Assembly: GCA_963565915.1 (NCBI GenBank)
Contig: OY751496.1
Location: forward strand, 2,356,001-2,420,000
Direction of reading: 5' to 3'
Source of the DNA: Entoloma clypeatum
Taxonomy: Eukaryota > Basidiomycota > Agaricomycetes > Agaricales > Entolomataceae
Length of the DNA stretch: 64,000 bases
The first letter of the stretch is position 1, and every line of letters begins with the position of its first letter. The notes under the pieces are model-generated. The model was not told the origin of the DNA and did not search any database. It saw only the letters and a program-made list of their open reading frames with translations. This document shows positions 30,795 through 40,890 of this stretch, one piece after another. A program made the position numbers and the translations under genes.

Positions 30795-31196
30795 TGTTAT
30801 GCTTAACAAACCGTTCCAAGGTTCGGGCAGAGTATGCAGGAAAGTGGAAAGGCGAAGAGCAATGTGATTGCTAAATCTAAGGAATCTACTACAGTACAAG
30901 AGGTTTATATAGGTACTGACTATGGGCGATAGTGGATGAGTCAGTACTACGGAAGGCAGTGCGCATGAGTAAGGCGACTGCGGAAGGCTATGTACAGTGA
31001 GTAAGCTGACTGCGGAAAGCGAGTCAGCGTGGGAGCGAAGTATACTAAAGGGGATGATGAAGTAATGTAATGAGTCAGACTGGGAATCGAAGGTTGCGAA
31101 AGTAGACATTAGACATAGTGAGTTCGTAAGAGGGCGCCAAGTCGGGCCAATAAGTAAAAGATATGACGTGGTCCTCATACCGTAGAGTCCGTAACA
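30795..31196 (-). repeat. Gyp2 LTR (402-bp type), 5' LTR of Gyp2A
   Basis: TGTTATGCTTAAC...GTCCGTAACA on the plus strand. The right flank 31197-31201 is CCTCT. Its U3 resembles the Gyp2C LTRs (43846, 49690). Confidence 0.9.
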
Positions 31197-31201
31197 CCTC
31201 T

Positions 31202-32036
31202 TTAGACTCCTGACCACCCCCGAGCACAATGACAGAGTGCTACGACACATTGACGATGAAACCGACCAGTTTTTGGTTAATACGTTGTTCGGGCTAATCA
31301 CCCTTCGCCAATTCCACTACAATACCACCGCCAACATCGCCTGACTCATCGAGGGGCACATCGACACGCTCGTAGACTGAGGTGTCTACCAACAGTTTGC
31401 AAGGCTGTTCCATAACCGCACGAACACCCCCGACGTCACGCTCCTAGACCCACCCGCAGAAAACCCTATCCTGACCACTCCCCTCCCTGATCTTGCCACC
31501 ACCCCTGAACCGACCCCTATCCCGGACCCGGTTCCCCTCGTCATCAGAAACCCCGACACTCCGAGTACCCCTTCCCCTGAATCCACGTCGCCCTTGACCA
31601 GCGACCGAAACCTTTCCGACGTCAAGGGAAAGAAGAAATCCTATGGAGTTGTTAAGCGCTCCAGAAGAAAAACCACATGCACCATCATGTCTGTTCCTTC
31701 AGGGCATGGATCATCATCCCAGACTCCCATCGATCTCACCAACGAACCCGATTACCTTGGTTATGAGATTGACGCACACGGACATGCTCACTCCCCACAT
31801 GAACCTTGGCACCGTCCTGCAGGATGGCCACACATTGACAAAGGCCGCAAATGCGATACAGTATATGCGGAGCCGGAGGACACATCGAATGTCAGTGCGG
31901 ACAATTCACATGTGGAAAATGCGGGAAAAAGGCGGCTGGACATTACAGTTATGAATGCCTCGGCCTCGGATATGCAGCACTGGAAGATAACCAGTATGAG
32001 TTTGACGACGACGCCGTGCACAACATGGCGACTTGA
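31202..32036 (+). pseudogene. Gyp1 third ORF, main part, with C-terminal Cys/His domain
   Basis: Continues from 22173-22219. An alpha-helical first part (TDQFLVNTLFGLITLRQFHY) is followed by a long Pro/Thr-rich linker (ATTPEPTPIPDPVPLVIR) and a basic patch (VKGKKKSYGVVKRSRRKT). After a frame change near 31850 comes a compact Cys/His module (CGAGGHIECQCGQFTCGKCG, then GHYSYEC) and an acidic tail ending HNMAT at TGA 32034-32036. Two TGA codons (31342-31344 and 31378-31380) sit at CGA-like positions. I do not recognise the protein. The ~280-residue extra ORF after a chromodomain pol is unusual; the paired Cys motifs suggest zinc and perhaps nucleic-acid binding. Confidence 0.65.
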
Positions 32037-32063
32037 AACATTGAAGCCGGTGACTTCAAGCAT

Positions 32064-32076
32064 AGAAGGGGGGTAA
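32064..32076 (+). promoter_or_regulatory. Gyp1 polypurine tract
   Basis: AGAAGGGGGGTAA directly before the 3' LTR TGTTAC. Confidence 0.75.
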
Positions 32077-32628
32077 TGTTACACTTTTTCACCCTCTTCC
32101 TACGCACCTTCACACAACCCTTCGACCCTTGATCCCTATCACACCCTGTTTCACTTAACTCCGACGACCCTGGGACACGTGTCCCCTCTATCAGCGCTAT
32201 GACTCACAATGACTCGGACTATTCTCCTTCTAAATATATTTTCACTTGTTATCTCTGACTCATGGCCTTGAGGCCTTATCTCTGACTCCTATGCCACAGC
32301 CCCCTTGAAACATCTATGGCTTACTGTATTTAGCTCCTGCGCAGCACTTACTTATTTATAGCTATAGGATAATGTATATAAGACCTGTAACCTTAGAGTA
32401 GAGGTCCTTAGCTTGACCTAGGCAAACAACGCTTACTTGTCTACCACTTCGAACGCTCTCCAACTAAGTGCCTTGCGAGGACTTAGCTCTGCTCAACCCG
32501 AACCGAGTCGTCCTTCTGAGGAACTCGCTGATTGACCAAGTCGACCTATTGAGGGACTTGTTGTGGAACCAGTTCGAACCCACGTGATCCGATCCTTGGA
32601 CTTGTTGTTGTAGGCTATCGCCGTAACA
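32077..32628 (+). repeat. Gyp1 3' LTR with TATA box and inferred start site
   Basis: 552 bp, TGTTAC...GTAACA. TATATAAG at 32375-32382, then the CCTT|AG start context at 32410, 35 nt after the TATA start. 32410-32419 pairs with the PBS at 15629-15638. Only the last 16 bp survive in the 5' copy. Confidence 0.88.
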
Positions 32629-33374
32629 GCTGTAGTCACGTTCCGACACCCCCTTGAGCCAAATTGGCGGCTTTTGAGTATGGGAAATCACCAATTGTGG
32701 CTACTGTTGCCCTCCAGGGTCATGGTTCCAAGTTTGAGTTTATGAGAAATCGGCTTTGCCAGACCACCACTGCCAAATTTTTTGTCGTCCCCCATCTACT
32801 GTCCGTACATGTATGGATGCAACATCACACATCACGGTCGCCTCGTTGCATTGCAAAAATCCCCAGTTGTCATGCATAACAGAGGTACTGTTGCATACCA
32901 GGAATCATGACAAAGAAGGCACCAAAATGTAGTGATTGCCAGGGGTTTCAAAACCCGCTCGGGTTGTGGGTACAGGTACAGCTGGGTATGGGTACGGGTG
33001 CGGATTTCGGGACCCCCAATAAACCCGTTGGGTGTTGGATGGTTTTCGCAACTGGGGTCACACTCCCCATTTCCATTCTGGCAGCCTGTGGATCCCTGTA
33101 GATGCCAAACCTGTCCATACCCATGGGAACCTGTACTCTTGTACATGGGTGTGGGTTTTGGCAGGTACGGGTATGGGTTGAGCCAAAGGTACCTGAGGGT
33201 TACCTGTGGCATTCACTAGCAAAATGTGGGGATTTTTCCTTTATTTTTGTTGTAAAATAAGTACTCTATTAGCCTTCGTCCTCTCCAAGGGTTATTTCAC
33301 CAACAGCTGCCCATTTCTTGCCTGCAGAATTGTAAGCCCACACACACTGTGTTATGAGCCCTATACATAGTTTT
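32629..33374. other. Gene-free spacer with GGGTACGGG-type low complexity
   Basis: Between Gyp1 and Gyp2B. 32940-33200 has degenerate GGGTAC/GGGTATGGG runs; the rest shows no ORF with similarity, RNA gene or repeat end. Confidence 0.5.
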
Positions 33375-33698
33375 TGTTATGGACTCTATGGTATGTGGAT
33401 GACGTCATCACCTTTACTTATTGGCCCGGCGCCCTCTTACGAATACATCATGTCGCAACATCTATTTCCATTCCTTTCGCTACCGCTCTGATTCATTGTA
33501 CATAGCCTTCTGCAGTCGCCTTACTCATGCGCACTGCCTTCTGCAGTACTGACTCATCCGCTACCGCCTATAGTCAGTACCTATATGAACCTCTTGTACT
33601 ATAGTAGATTCCTTAGATATAGCAATCACATTGCTCTTCGCCTTTCCACTTTCCTGCATACTCTGCCCGAACCTTGGAACGGTTTGTTAAGCATAACA
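33375..33698 (+). repeat. Gyp2B 5' LTR, promoter degraded
   Basis: TGTTATGG...CATAACA. The TATA reads TATATGAA instead of TATATAAA, and the self-primer donor reads AGATATAGCAA, one mismatch to the PBS at 33701-33711 (TTGCTAAATCT). Confidence 0.85.
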
Positions 33699-33711
33699 AG
33701 TTGCTAAATCT

Positions 33712-34487
33712 TGTTAGGTTCGTCCAGAGCGAAGAGCGCAACTACCAGATGAGTCAAGACGTCGCGCTTCTTCGAAGACTTCACCAACAACCCATTCACC
33801 TCACCAGAAGCCCGACAGGAGGAGCTAAGTCCTCAAGACAGTATTGATTTTACACTCATCCAGCAGTACATCGAATCAGAGATCCGTCGCATCCTACAGC
33901 AGGTGTTTGACGAAGAACTAGACAACGACGAGCATCGCCCCCATGGCGAGATAGCAGAGAGCATCCATCTTGCTCGACAACACCAGATCATGCGTTACAA
34001 TGCCCAACAGAACAAACTCGAAAGCTTTCGCGTTCAAGAAGGACCTCAGACAGGTCAGATCACAGAGATCAGAGAGTTTATCGGTGTCCAGACAACCGTT
34101 ATCAGAAGATTGATTAGGACACTCACATTGAGACATCCCAGAGCCGCATCATCATGTCGTACTCAAAGCAACAGATCTACACGCACTTCACAACCACTGA
34201 ACAACAGACCGAGTACGGTTGTTGGGCACAAAACGAGAGACTTGACCCCTTCTCACAACCGACAGACGCGCAGGAACAGAGATTCCTTAGAGATCTACAG
34301 AGGAAATACCCCGAACGTTTTGCCACCGATTCCGCCGACGAGTCCCCTGACGAATTTGCTTTTGACTCCGCGCAGTCAGATATCGAACAGACGCCTAGAA
34401 CAGGGACTCATTTTCAACCCTTACCTGTATCCCGAACCCCATCTTCATCCCAACAACCCGACCCCTCTCCTTCTCCGCAGACTCTAG
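33712..34487 (+). pseudogene. Gyp2B leader frame overlapping gag
   Basis: Open frame apart from one early TGA and small indels. The overlapping part (33903-34487) is uninterrupted and shares ~333 nt with gag in another frame. The sequence is acidic then Arg/Ser/Thr/Pro-rich. One ATG (HQIMRYNA) appears only in this copy. Confidence 0.45.
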
Positions 34488-35348
34488 ACATGGCAGAAGC
34501 TCCGGCAGTACAAACGATGGATACATCCAAGATCATCAAGGATCCTGGGATGTTCAAGGACAGACACACCTTTGACGAGTGGTGGAAAGCCACCAAACTA
34601 TACATCAGGTTCCAAAAGAGCCTAACAGACGATCAGAAGATCCTTGCAGTACTATCCTGCATGATGGAAGGGTCCGGCAGGCACTGGGCCAGTAACAAGT
34701 TAGATGCTCTTGCTGTTGACAACAAGAACATCACCTGGCTAGGTTTCTCCGATGATGTCGCCACACAATTCTCTATTGCCAACAAGTCAGTCGCTGCCAA
34801 AGCAAGACTCAAAGTCCTGAGACAAGAGAAATGCACAGTCGACGAATTCTTAGACAAATTCAAAGAGTTCTTGAAGCTGTCAAACCTTGGCAAAGAAACT
34901 GGGAAATACATCCTAGAAAAGAACGTCAACCGCACAATCTCTGAACAAGTGGCTAGTGATGGCAAGACATACTCTGAGTACGCAAAGGAGATCCGAAACA
35001 AGGGACAACAGATGGAGGGACATGCACTAGTCATCCAAGGTGGCGGCGACATGCGCACTGGATCGGGTACCACTTATGGTGGTCAGGGCAAGGCCATGGA
35101 GATCAACAAAGCAGGAGTAGCCCGTTGCTACAACTGTCAACACTTTGGTCACCTTGCTAAAGACTGCAAAGAAGAAAGATGGTTGCAAGTGTTTCAGCTG
35201 CGACCAAGAAGGCCATATTGCGCGCAACTGTTGCAAGCCGAAGAAGAACTCCGGAAGGGTTAGGAAGGTGTCTGAGGAAGATGCCAAGAATGATGAAACC
35301 ACAATCTTAGAAGCTGACAAGAAGGATTTTCCCAAAGGGTCCGATTAA
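34154..35348 (+). pseudogene. gag: Gyp2B Gag, frameshifted between zinc knuckles
   Basis: ATG 34154. Gag core as in Gyp2A. The first knuckle (CYNCQHFGHLAKDC) is in frame. Loss of 8 bp right after it shifts the frame, ending at 35263; the second knuckle CFSCDQEGHIARNC and the natural end GSD-TAA (35346-35348) lie in the shifted frame. The same 8-bp loss is present in Gyp2C. Confidence 0.8.
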
Positions 35349-35398
35349 ATGACGCTAAGTTGTGACCCTTATCTATTAAACGGACTTGCTTGCCTTGT

Positions 35399-37537
35399 AT
35401 GACTGCAGACAATAGAACCTATGTCATCCCTGCCAAGCGAGCCACTGCATCGACTAAGATTGTGAAGGGAGATAAACCTCCAAAACGACGAGAGATCAGG
35501 CTGTTAGCTCAGCTCAAAACACCATGAGGACCAAAGATCATTTGACCTGAGGTTGATAGCGGATGTGAATGCACATGCATCCATCCCAGAATAGTACGCG
35601 AACAGAACCTCCCCACATGAGGGATACCACCCATAGCAATTCTAAATGCAGATGGATCACCAAATCGACAACAGAAAGCGAACCAACTTGCCGAAGTCAA
35701 GCTGGATTTGGGAACACATCAGAAAACCATGGAAGCGATGGTACTGGACATTGGGAGAACAGACATGCTCTTGGGACATGACTGGTTGGTACACCACAAC
35801 CCTATGATCAATTGGACAACCGGCACTATAACATTCAACTGGTGCCCAACAACATGCCGAACCAAACATTCGGATTTCAGGGTTAACCTTGATGGTCACA
35901 AACACTGGGTTCACATGGTTGAGGTGCGTGACAAAGATGCACCCAAGAAGTCGGATCAGAAATGGAAGCCTGGAGACCCTATATTGGAAGCTGTCACTCC
36001 CACACCACCTCCCACAACCAAACGACCCTCATATGTTGATTGGTTTACTCACCTCTTTGAGAAAGAGAACTTTGATAAGATCCCAAAGGAAAGGGAATGG
36101 GACCATGGTATCGAACTTACACTGGACACACCAAAGGAACTAGGGGGAAATACATATCCCATGACACAAAAGGAACTGGACGCATTATCAACAGGAAAAC
36201 AGCATCACATACTGTATGCAGGCAAACGAGTCTATGTTCCACTGGACCCACAACTGTGTCAAGAACTGATGTTTGAGTCACACAATGCACCAGTGGCTGG
36301 ACATCCAGGACAGTATTGGACACACAAACTCCCCACTCGTACCTACTGGTGGCCTACCATCCTGCATGATGTGAAGAAGTACGTAAAGGGTTGCGACACC
36401 TGTCAGCACAACAAGATCAACAGACAGAAATGACATGCTCCGCTACACCCCCATGCAGCACCAAGTCATCCATGGGAAGACATAGGGATTGATGTTGTGG
36501 GACCGATACCAGAATCTGATGGAAAGAATGCGATCCTGGTCATCACAGATAGACATTTGAAGATGCTCCATCTCATTCCGACAACTGTGGAATTATCGGC
36601 TAAAGGATTAGCAAAGATCTATCGGGATCAGATATGGAAGCTTCATGGGATCCCCAAGAAGATCATCAGTGACAGGGGACCACAGTTTGCCGCGAAGTTC
36701 ATGGAGATACTTTGCTGCATGTCAGGGATCAAAAGGAACCTGTCCACCGCATACCATCCACAGACTGATGGACAAGCCGAACGATCACATCAGGAGACAG
36801 AAGCGTTCTTACGAAACTTTGTCAACCATCTGCAAGATGATTGGGCTGAATGGATTGCAATTGCCGAATTCCAGTACAATGACAAAGAACATCAGGCGAC
36901 AAAGCACACTCCATTCTACCTCAACTATGGCTTACATCCTTGGAAGGGAGAACTGGTGTTGGAAGACACCAACCCGGCGGCCAACAACTTCTTGAAAAAA
37001 CTCAAACAGGCACGAGAAGAAGCCAATGCAGTGCTAAAACAGGCACAGGACCAGATGAAGAAGACAGTTGACACATGACGGAGTCCATCTCAGAACTACT
37101 GCATCGGAGACAAGGTGTGGCTGGAAGGGACTAACATCAGGACTAACCGTCCCTTGAAGAAACTTGACGCACTCCAACATGGACCATTCAAGGTCCTAGA
37201 GAAGAAAGGGGCTAGCACGTACCTTCTTGATCTTCCAAAGACTTGGAAAATGATTCACCCTGTGTTCAACGAGACCCTGTTGTCACCATATGAAACTCCG
37301 AAGTACGCCATCCAGAAAAAGAAACCAGCCCCTGATCCAATCATCGTTGAAGGACGAGAAGAGTATCATGTGTCCACAATCCTAGACTCTCGAAAGTTCC
37401 GTGGAAAGATCCAGTACCTCGTCCAGTGGGAAGGATATGGCCCAGAAGAGAACACATGGGAACCTCGAGCTAATGTTCAGAACGCTCAAGATTTGATCTG
37501 TGATTTCCATCAGCAGAACCCGTCTCGCCCACGATAA
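35399..37537 (+). pseudogene. pol: Gyp2B pol remnant: protease, integrase, chromodomain; RT and RNase H deleted
   Basis: ATG at 35399. The protease DSG box is present (EVDSGCECTC). The frame then jumps at 36184-36200 from the pre-RT linker (PMTQKELDALS) straight to the pre-integrase linker (YAGKRVYVPLDP), so ~1.6 kb with RT and RNase H is lost. Integrase has HPGQYW...CDTCQH, IGIDVVGP, ISDRGPQF and RSHQETE. The chromodomain (YLVQWEGYGPEENTWEPR) is intact. TGA stops at expected Arg: 35525-35527, 35543-35545, 35618-35620, 36431-36433, 37076-37078. A non-functional deletion derivative. Confidence 0.85.
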
Positions 37538-37669
37538 AAGACAGTGTTCGAAATCCATAACAGTATCGACCTCATCAGTCAACTACACACTGAGTTCCCC
37601 GCTCTAGTCTTTTCCCTGCCCAATATAGACTTCCCCTTCTTCTTCTATCTCTCAACCATCCTCACCACC

Positions 37670-38041
37670 ATGTCCAACACCACCGTCACCTCCACCTCCA
37701 CCACCGACATCAACCCCGCCATCGCCGCCCTCATGAACAAAGCACTCTCCATGAGAGACCAGATCCATGCCCTCGAAACTTCCCTTGCCGACCTCCTTCA
37801 TCGCCAGATGCGTATCCAGCTTCACTCGCTGTCCAACCTCCCCATCGCCCCGAGTCCTGAGGAGAAACAAATTCTCGGAAATTACACCAGCACCCTCGTC
37901 ATCAAAAATCGACGTATTCGGCTGGCTATCAAAGGCCTCGAACTCCCCGTTGCCATCAATGAGGAGTTAATATATGATTGGAGCCTCAAGGAGAGTCCGA
38001 ACTGGTCTGATCCCAACAACAACGAGGGATGGGGACAATGA
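37670..38041 (+). CDS. Gyp2 third ORF, 123 aa, intact in Gyp2B
   Basis: ATG 37670 (MSNTTVTSTSTTDINPAIAA), stop TGA 38039-38041, located between the pol stop and the 3' LTR. Ser/Thr-rich start, helical middle with heptad-like Leu spacing (SMRDQIHALETSLADLLHRQ), then PSPEEKQILGNYTSTLVI and NRRIRLAIKGLELPVAINEE. The short acidic Trp-containing tail is WSLKESPNWSDPNNNEGWGQ. No signal peptide, membrane segment or zinc motif, so not Env-like. Also intact in Gyp2E (61345-61716), broken in Gyp2A, C and D. Function unknown. Confidence 0.6.
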   Translation: MSNTTVTSTSTTDINPAIAALMNKALSMRDQIHALETSLADLLHRQMRIQLHSLSNLPIAPSPEEKQILGNYTSTLVIKNRRIRLAIKGLELPVAINEELIYDWSLKESPNWSDPNNNEGWGQ

Positions 38042-38075
38042 CTCTGTGAGGACACAGAGCTTGAAGAGGGGAACA

Positions 38076-38413
38076 TGTTATGGACTCTACAGTATGCGGA
38101 CAATGTCATCACTTTTACTTATCGGCCCAGCTCGGCGCCCTCTTATGAATACATTATGTCGCAACATCTATTTCCATTCCCTTCGCTACTGCTCTGACTC
38201 ATTTCACAGTAGCTTTACTCAGCTCCGCAGTCGCCTTACTCATGCGCACTGCCTTCCGCAGTACTGACTCATCCGCTACCGCCTATAGTCAGTACCTATA
38301 TAAACCTCTTGTACTATAGTAGATTCCTTAGATTTAGCAATTACATTGCTCTTCGCCTTTCCACTTTCCTGCATACTCTGCCTGAACCTTGGAATAGTTT
38401 GTTAAGCATAACA
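38076..38413 (+). repeat. Gyp2B 3' LTR
   Basis: 338 bp, preceded by the polypurine stretch GCTTGAAGAGGGGAACA. The right flank is in the Cop2 RT coding sequence. Confidence 0.88.
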
Positions 38414-40813
38414 TAGACATTACGCCGCTTGATGCTATCAAGTTCCTTATGGCATGCATCCAACCACTCATCCTGGAGGTTTTTCGGCATTTTGGCAATG
38501 TTGTGAAACTTCATCTCCTGGATATCACAGAACTGTGAGAGATTAGATTCAGAGTGAGGAACGGCTGATGCAAGTAGCGCGTTCAACTCAGCAATCTGTT
38601 TTGTGTCTCCCCCTCATTTCTGAACTAATCATTCTAGATACAAGTTAGATGCTTTTGGACCTAGCTACACATCATTCATCATTTCGCGCAGTAAGCTCTC
38701 CGCATCCGTATCTTCCAAAGGTCCGTCATCAGGAACTTTGGGATCATTGGGAGGAGTACCGGAAGATCCACTAGGCCCTGTGTCAGGTGGGGCTAAGGGG
38801 GAACTAGGTTCCACTTCTTCCAGTTGTGATTGGGGAACATTGCGGAGCCGGGAAGGCTCACACTGCTGTTTCTCTCGATTCACGGCTTCACGCCAAGAGC
38901 GTGTGCGATTGATGTTGTGTTGTTGTTGCGCGGGGTGCCATTGCTCCCCATAGATGTTGCCTTCCCATCGAGGCGGGTTAGCGTTCCTTCGTGGTCAAGG
39001 AACATCAGCAGGCGGAGGATTCGCTGGCCGTTCTGGACCTCAGGGTCATCCTGATTCAAAGGTGATACATCAGCGCCGTCGTGCTGGTTTCCATTTGGAG
39101 CAGAAGGGGGATCGGAGGATTCATCTCCGCTCAGCTGATTATGCCAGCAGGAATGATAATGAACATCTCCATCTCTGAAGTGGTGATCAACATCGTCATC
39201 AGGGTTTCCGTCATCCTGAGACTCATCATGGGAAGGCTCATTTCCCATGGGTGTGTGTTGTGGCACTTTGATATCCGGACATCTCGGAAAGAGTGTTTCA
39301 TTGAATACCGCGGTTGTACCAATAAAGATACTGTTTTTATCAGTCATAAACTGATATGCTTTCATTCCTGGTTTAAAACCCATAAAGGTCATAAGCTCCA
39401 CATGTGGATTTAATTTATTCACATGGTGTTCTTCAGGAATATAAACATAGGCAGTGCAGCCTAAAACACGGAGATTAAATACATCCAGTTTTTCCCCTTT
39501 TAGAGATTCAAAAGGTGTTTTCCAATAAAGTCTTTTAACTGGCATGCAATTGTAGACATGCACAGCGTGTAAAACGCAAAACTCCCACCATGATTGTGGT
39601 AAGCAGGCAGCAAAACACATCGCCTGTGCTTTCTCTACAATGGTGCAGTTAATCCTTTCAGCTCAACCGTTTTGTTGGGGTGTATTAGGAGCTGAAATTT
39701 CCACGGCAATTCCAAGATCCTCAAGGTATTTTACTACCCCAGTTTTTTTTAAAAACTCTCCCCCTCCATCAAAATGCCATTGGCGATATTGGGCATTAAA
39801 CTGGGTTTTCATAAGCATTGTCCACTTGTTGAATGCATCAGAGGTATCGGATTTGAGTTTCAACAATACTGTCCAAGCATGCCCAGAATAGTCATCCAAG
39901 AAGCTGACGTAGTATTTAAATTTGTGATAGGAGGCGATTGGAAACTCTTTGAGGTCCGAATGGAGCAACTCAAAGGGTCTGGAAGCATGTGAAGATGAAG
40001 GAGGGAAGCTTTTCGACCTCAACTTTGCTTCTGCGCAAGGACGGCATGGCTTATCCTTAAGGGGAAATTGGACATCCCTTGGGAATCTGTCACGTGTGTT
40101 GGATGCCTTTTTCAGGACATCTTTACCAGCATGTGCAAACTGCTGATGCCAAATGCTGTAATCGGCTTTATAGACATCAATATTTCTAGCATTTAGCTGC
40201 GTGATTTGTTCAACACATGTATTTACCCAGTATATTGTCGAACCGGGAAAGGTTTACATCTTAGTACACACTTTCCATCTTTGAACTAAGATTGTCAGCT
40301 GAGCCAGCGACATTTAATCCAGATTCTTGAAGAATTTTGCCCATCGACATGAGGCAAGTAGAAAGCTCTGGGATGTGTAAACCTGGATAAAGCCGAGTCG
40401 TTAGACTTCTTGGCTTTCCTTGACACGATGGTATCGTGTGAGTGATAAACACGGTCCCTTTTCCTTTTATAGAGATTTTTACTTTGCCCACAGTTTGGGC
40501 AGTACAGATCGATTTCTCTTCTTCGTATGTTGCAAAGTCACTCATCTCTGAGGTGAAGTGCATACTAGTGCCGGAATCCATGATCCACTTGGCATCATTA
40601 GTATCTTTGGATTCGTTCTTACATTTTGAACATGAGGCAAAATGATCATAGATTTCCTCCATGAAGGAGGCAGCAACAACAGGTGATTTTAAATAACTAC
40701 GACCCGGTTCTAGTGACTCATCACAAATCTGGGTGTGTTCTTCTGTCATTGTGTGCTCATGTGAAACTTGTGAAAGAACATACCTTGGGTCATCGCATGA
40801 CGATCCTCCAAAA
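38414..40813 (-). pseudogene. Cop2, truncated Ty1/copia polyprotein
   Basis: Minus strand. Protease: AKWIMDSGTSMHFTSEMSDF near 40590. Integrase zinc site: WHQQFAHAGKDV...PCRPCAEAK, ~40150-40040. Catalytic core: HSDL, DGGGEF and QQNG-*-AERIN. RVLGCTAYVYIP and the FMGFKPGMKAYQF linker follow. The first residues before the RT core (NLQDEWLDACHKELDSIKRR) are cut at 38413 by the Gyp2B LTR, so RT and RNase H are missing. The 5' end is cut at 40813, just upstream of protease. There is a frameshift near 40255 and a TGA at 39663-39665 where Arg fits. It is a different family from Cop1, though the linker motifs align. No LTR of its own remains. Confidence 0.87.
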
Positions 40814-40890
40814 CAGGTAGTCAACCTACACTGTATTGTAATTTATGGTCCAGCGAAGGCATACAGTGTATGGTAAATTATGGAAGCAGC
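40814..40890 (-). repeat. Block shared with 15531-15610 (reverse copy)
   Basis: Reverse complement of the 15.5-kb block, ending at the same base next to Cop2. Confidence 0.75.

Larger units (their letters stand above)
22225..31196 (-). mobile_element. Gyp2A, composite chromovirus copy with an internal LTR
   Basis: Flanked by a perfect 5-bp duplication CCTCT (22220-22224 and 31197-31201), so it is bounded as one insertion. Minus-strand order: 5' LTR 30795-31196, self-primer PBS, leader frame (with a 722-bp solo LTR inside), gag, pol with chromodomain, third ORF, an internal LTR 23911-24271, a piece of Gyp3 pol (23910 back to 22627), then the outer 3' LTR 22225-22626. The 3' LTR is a mosaic: its U5/R side matches the 5' LTR, its U3 side matches the solo LTR at 52266-52667. 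The segment 22.47-24.55 kb is almost identical to the reverse complement of 50.35-52.43 kb. Conversion from that locus explains the composite. Confidence 0.85.
15611..32628 (+). mobile_element. Gyp1, Ty3/gypsy chromovirus (5' LTR truncated, two nested insertions)
   Basis: Plus-strand order: 16-bp remnant of the 5' LTR, self-primer PBS, AUG-less leader frame, gag, protease-RT-RNase H-integrase-chromodomain, third ORF, polypurine tract, 552-bp 3' LTR (32077-32628). A Tc1/mariner element sits in the RNase H part (18714-20332). The composite Gyp2A sits at the start of the third ORF (22225-31196, TSD CCTCT). Net element is ~6.4 kb. Several nonsense codons make it inactive. No TSD can be tested because the 5' end is missing. 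Confidence 0.88.
33375..38413 (+). mobile_element. Gyp2B, internally deleted chromovirus copy
   Basis: LTRs 33375-33698 (324 bp) and 38076-38413 (338 bp), both of the shorter LTR type but clearly diverged. Flanking pentamers differ (GTTTT left, TAGAC right), so the ends have been rearranged or belong to different insertions. It retains gag, protease, part of pol and an intact third ORF, but RT and RNase H are deleted at 36184-36200. Confidence 0.85.

Noticed and set aside
22225..31196. Gyp2A composite formed by reverse transcription of a read-through transcript
   Set aside because: That would give two identical LTRs with a mosaic U3/U5. Only the 3' LTR is mosaic, so conversion of an existing insertion fits better, though the first cannot be fully excluded.
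32940..33210. GGGTACGGG-rich stretch as a telomere-like or tRNA-containing sequence
   Set aside because: The motif is degenerate and not a tandem telomere unit; no cloverleaf could be drawn.
33375..38413. Gyp2B as one simple insertion with a TSD
   Set aside because: The LTRs differ in length and sequence, and the flanks GTTTT and TAGAC do not match.
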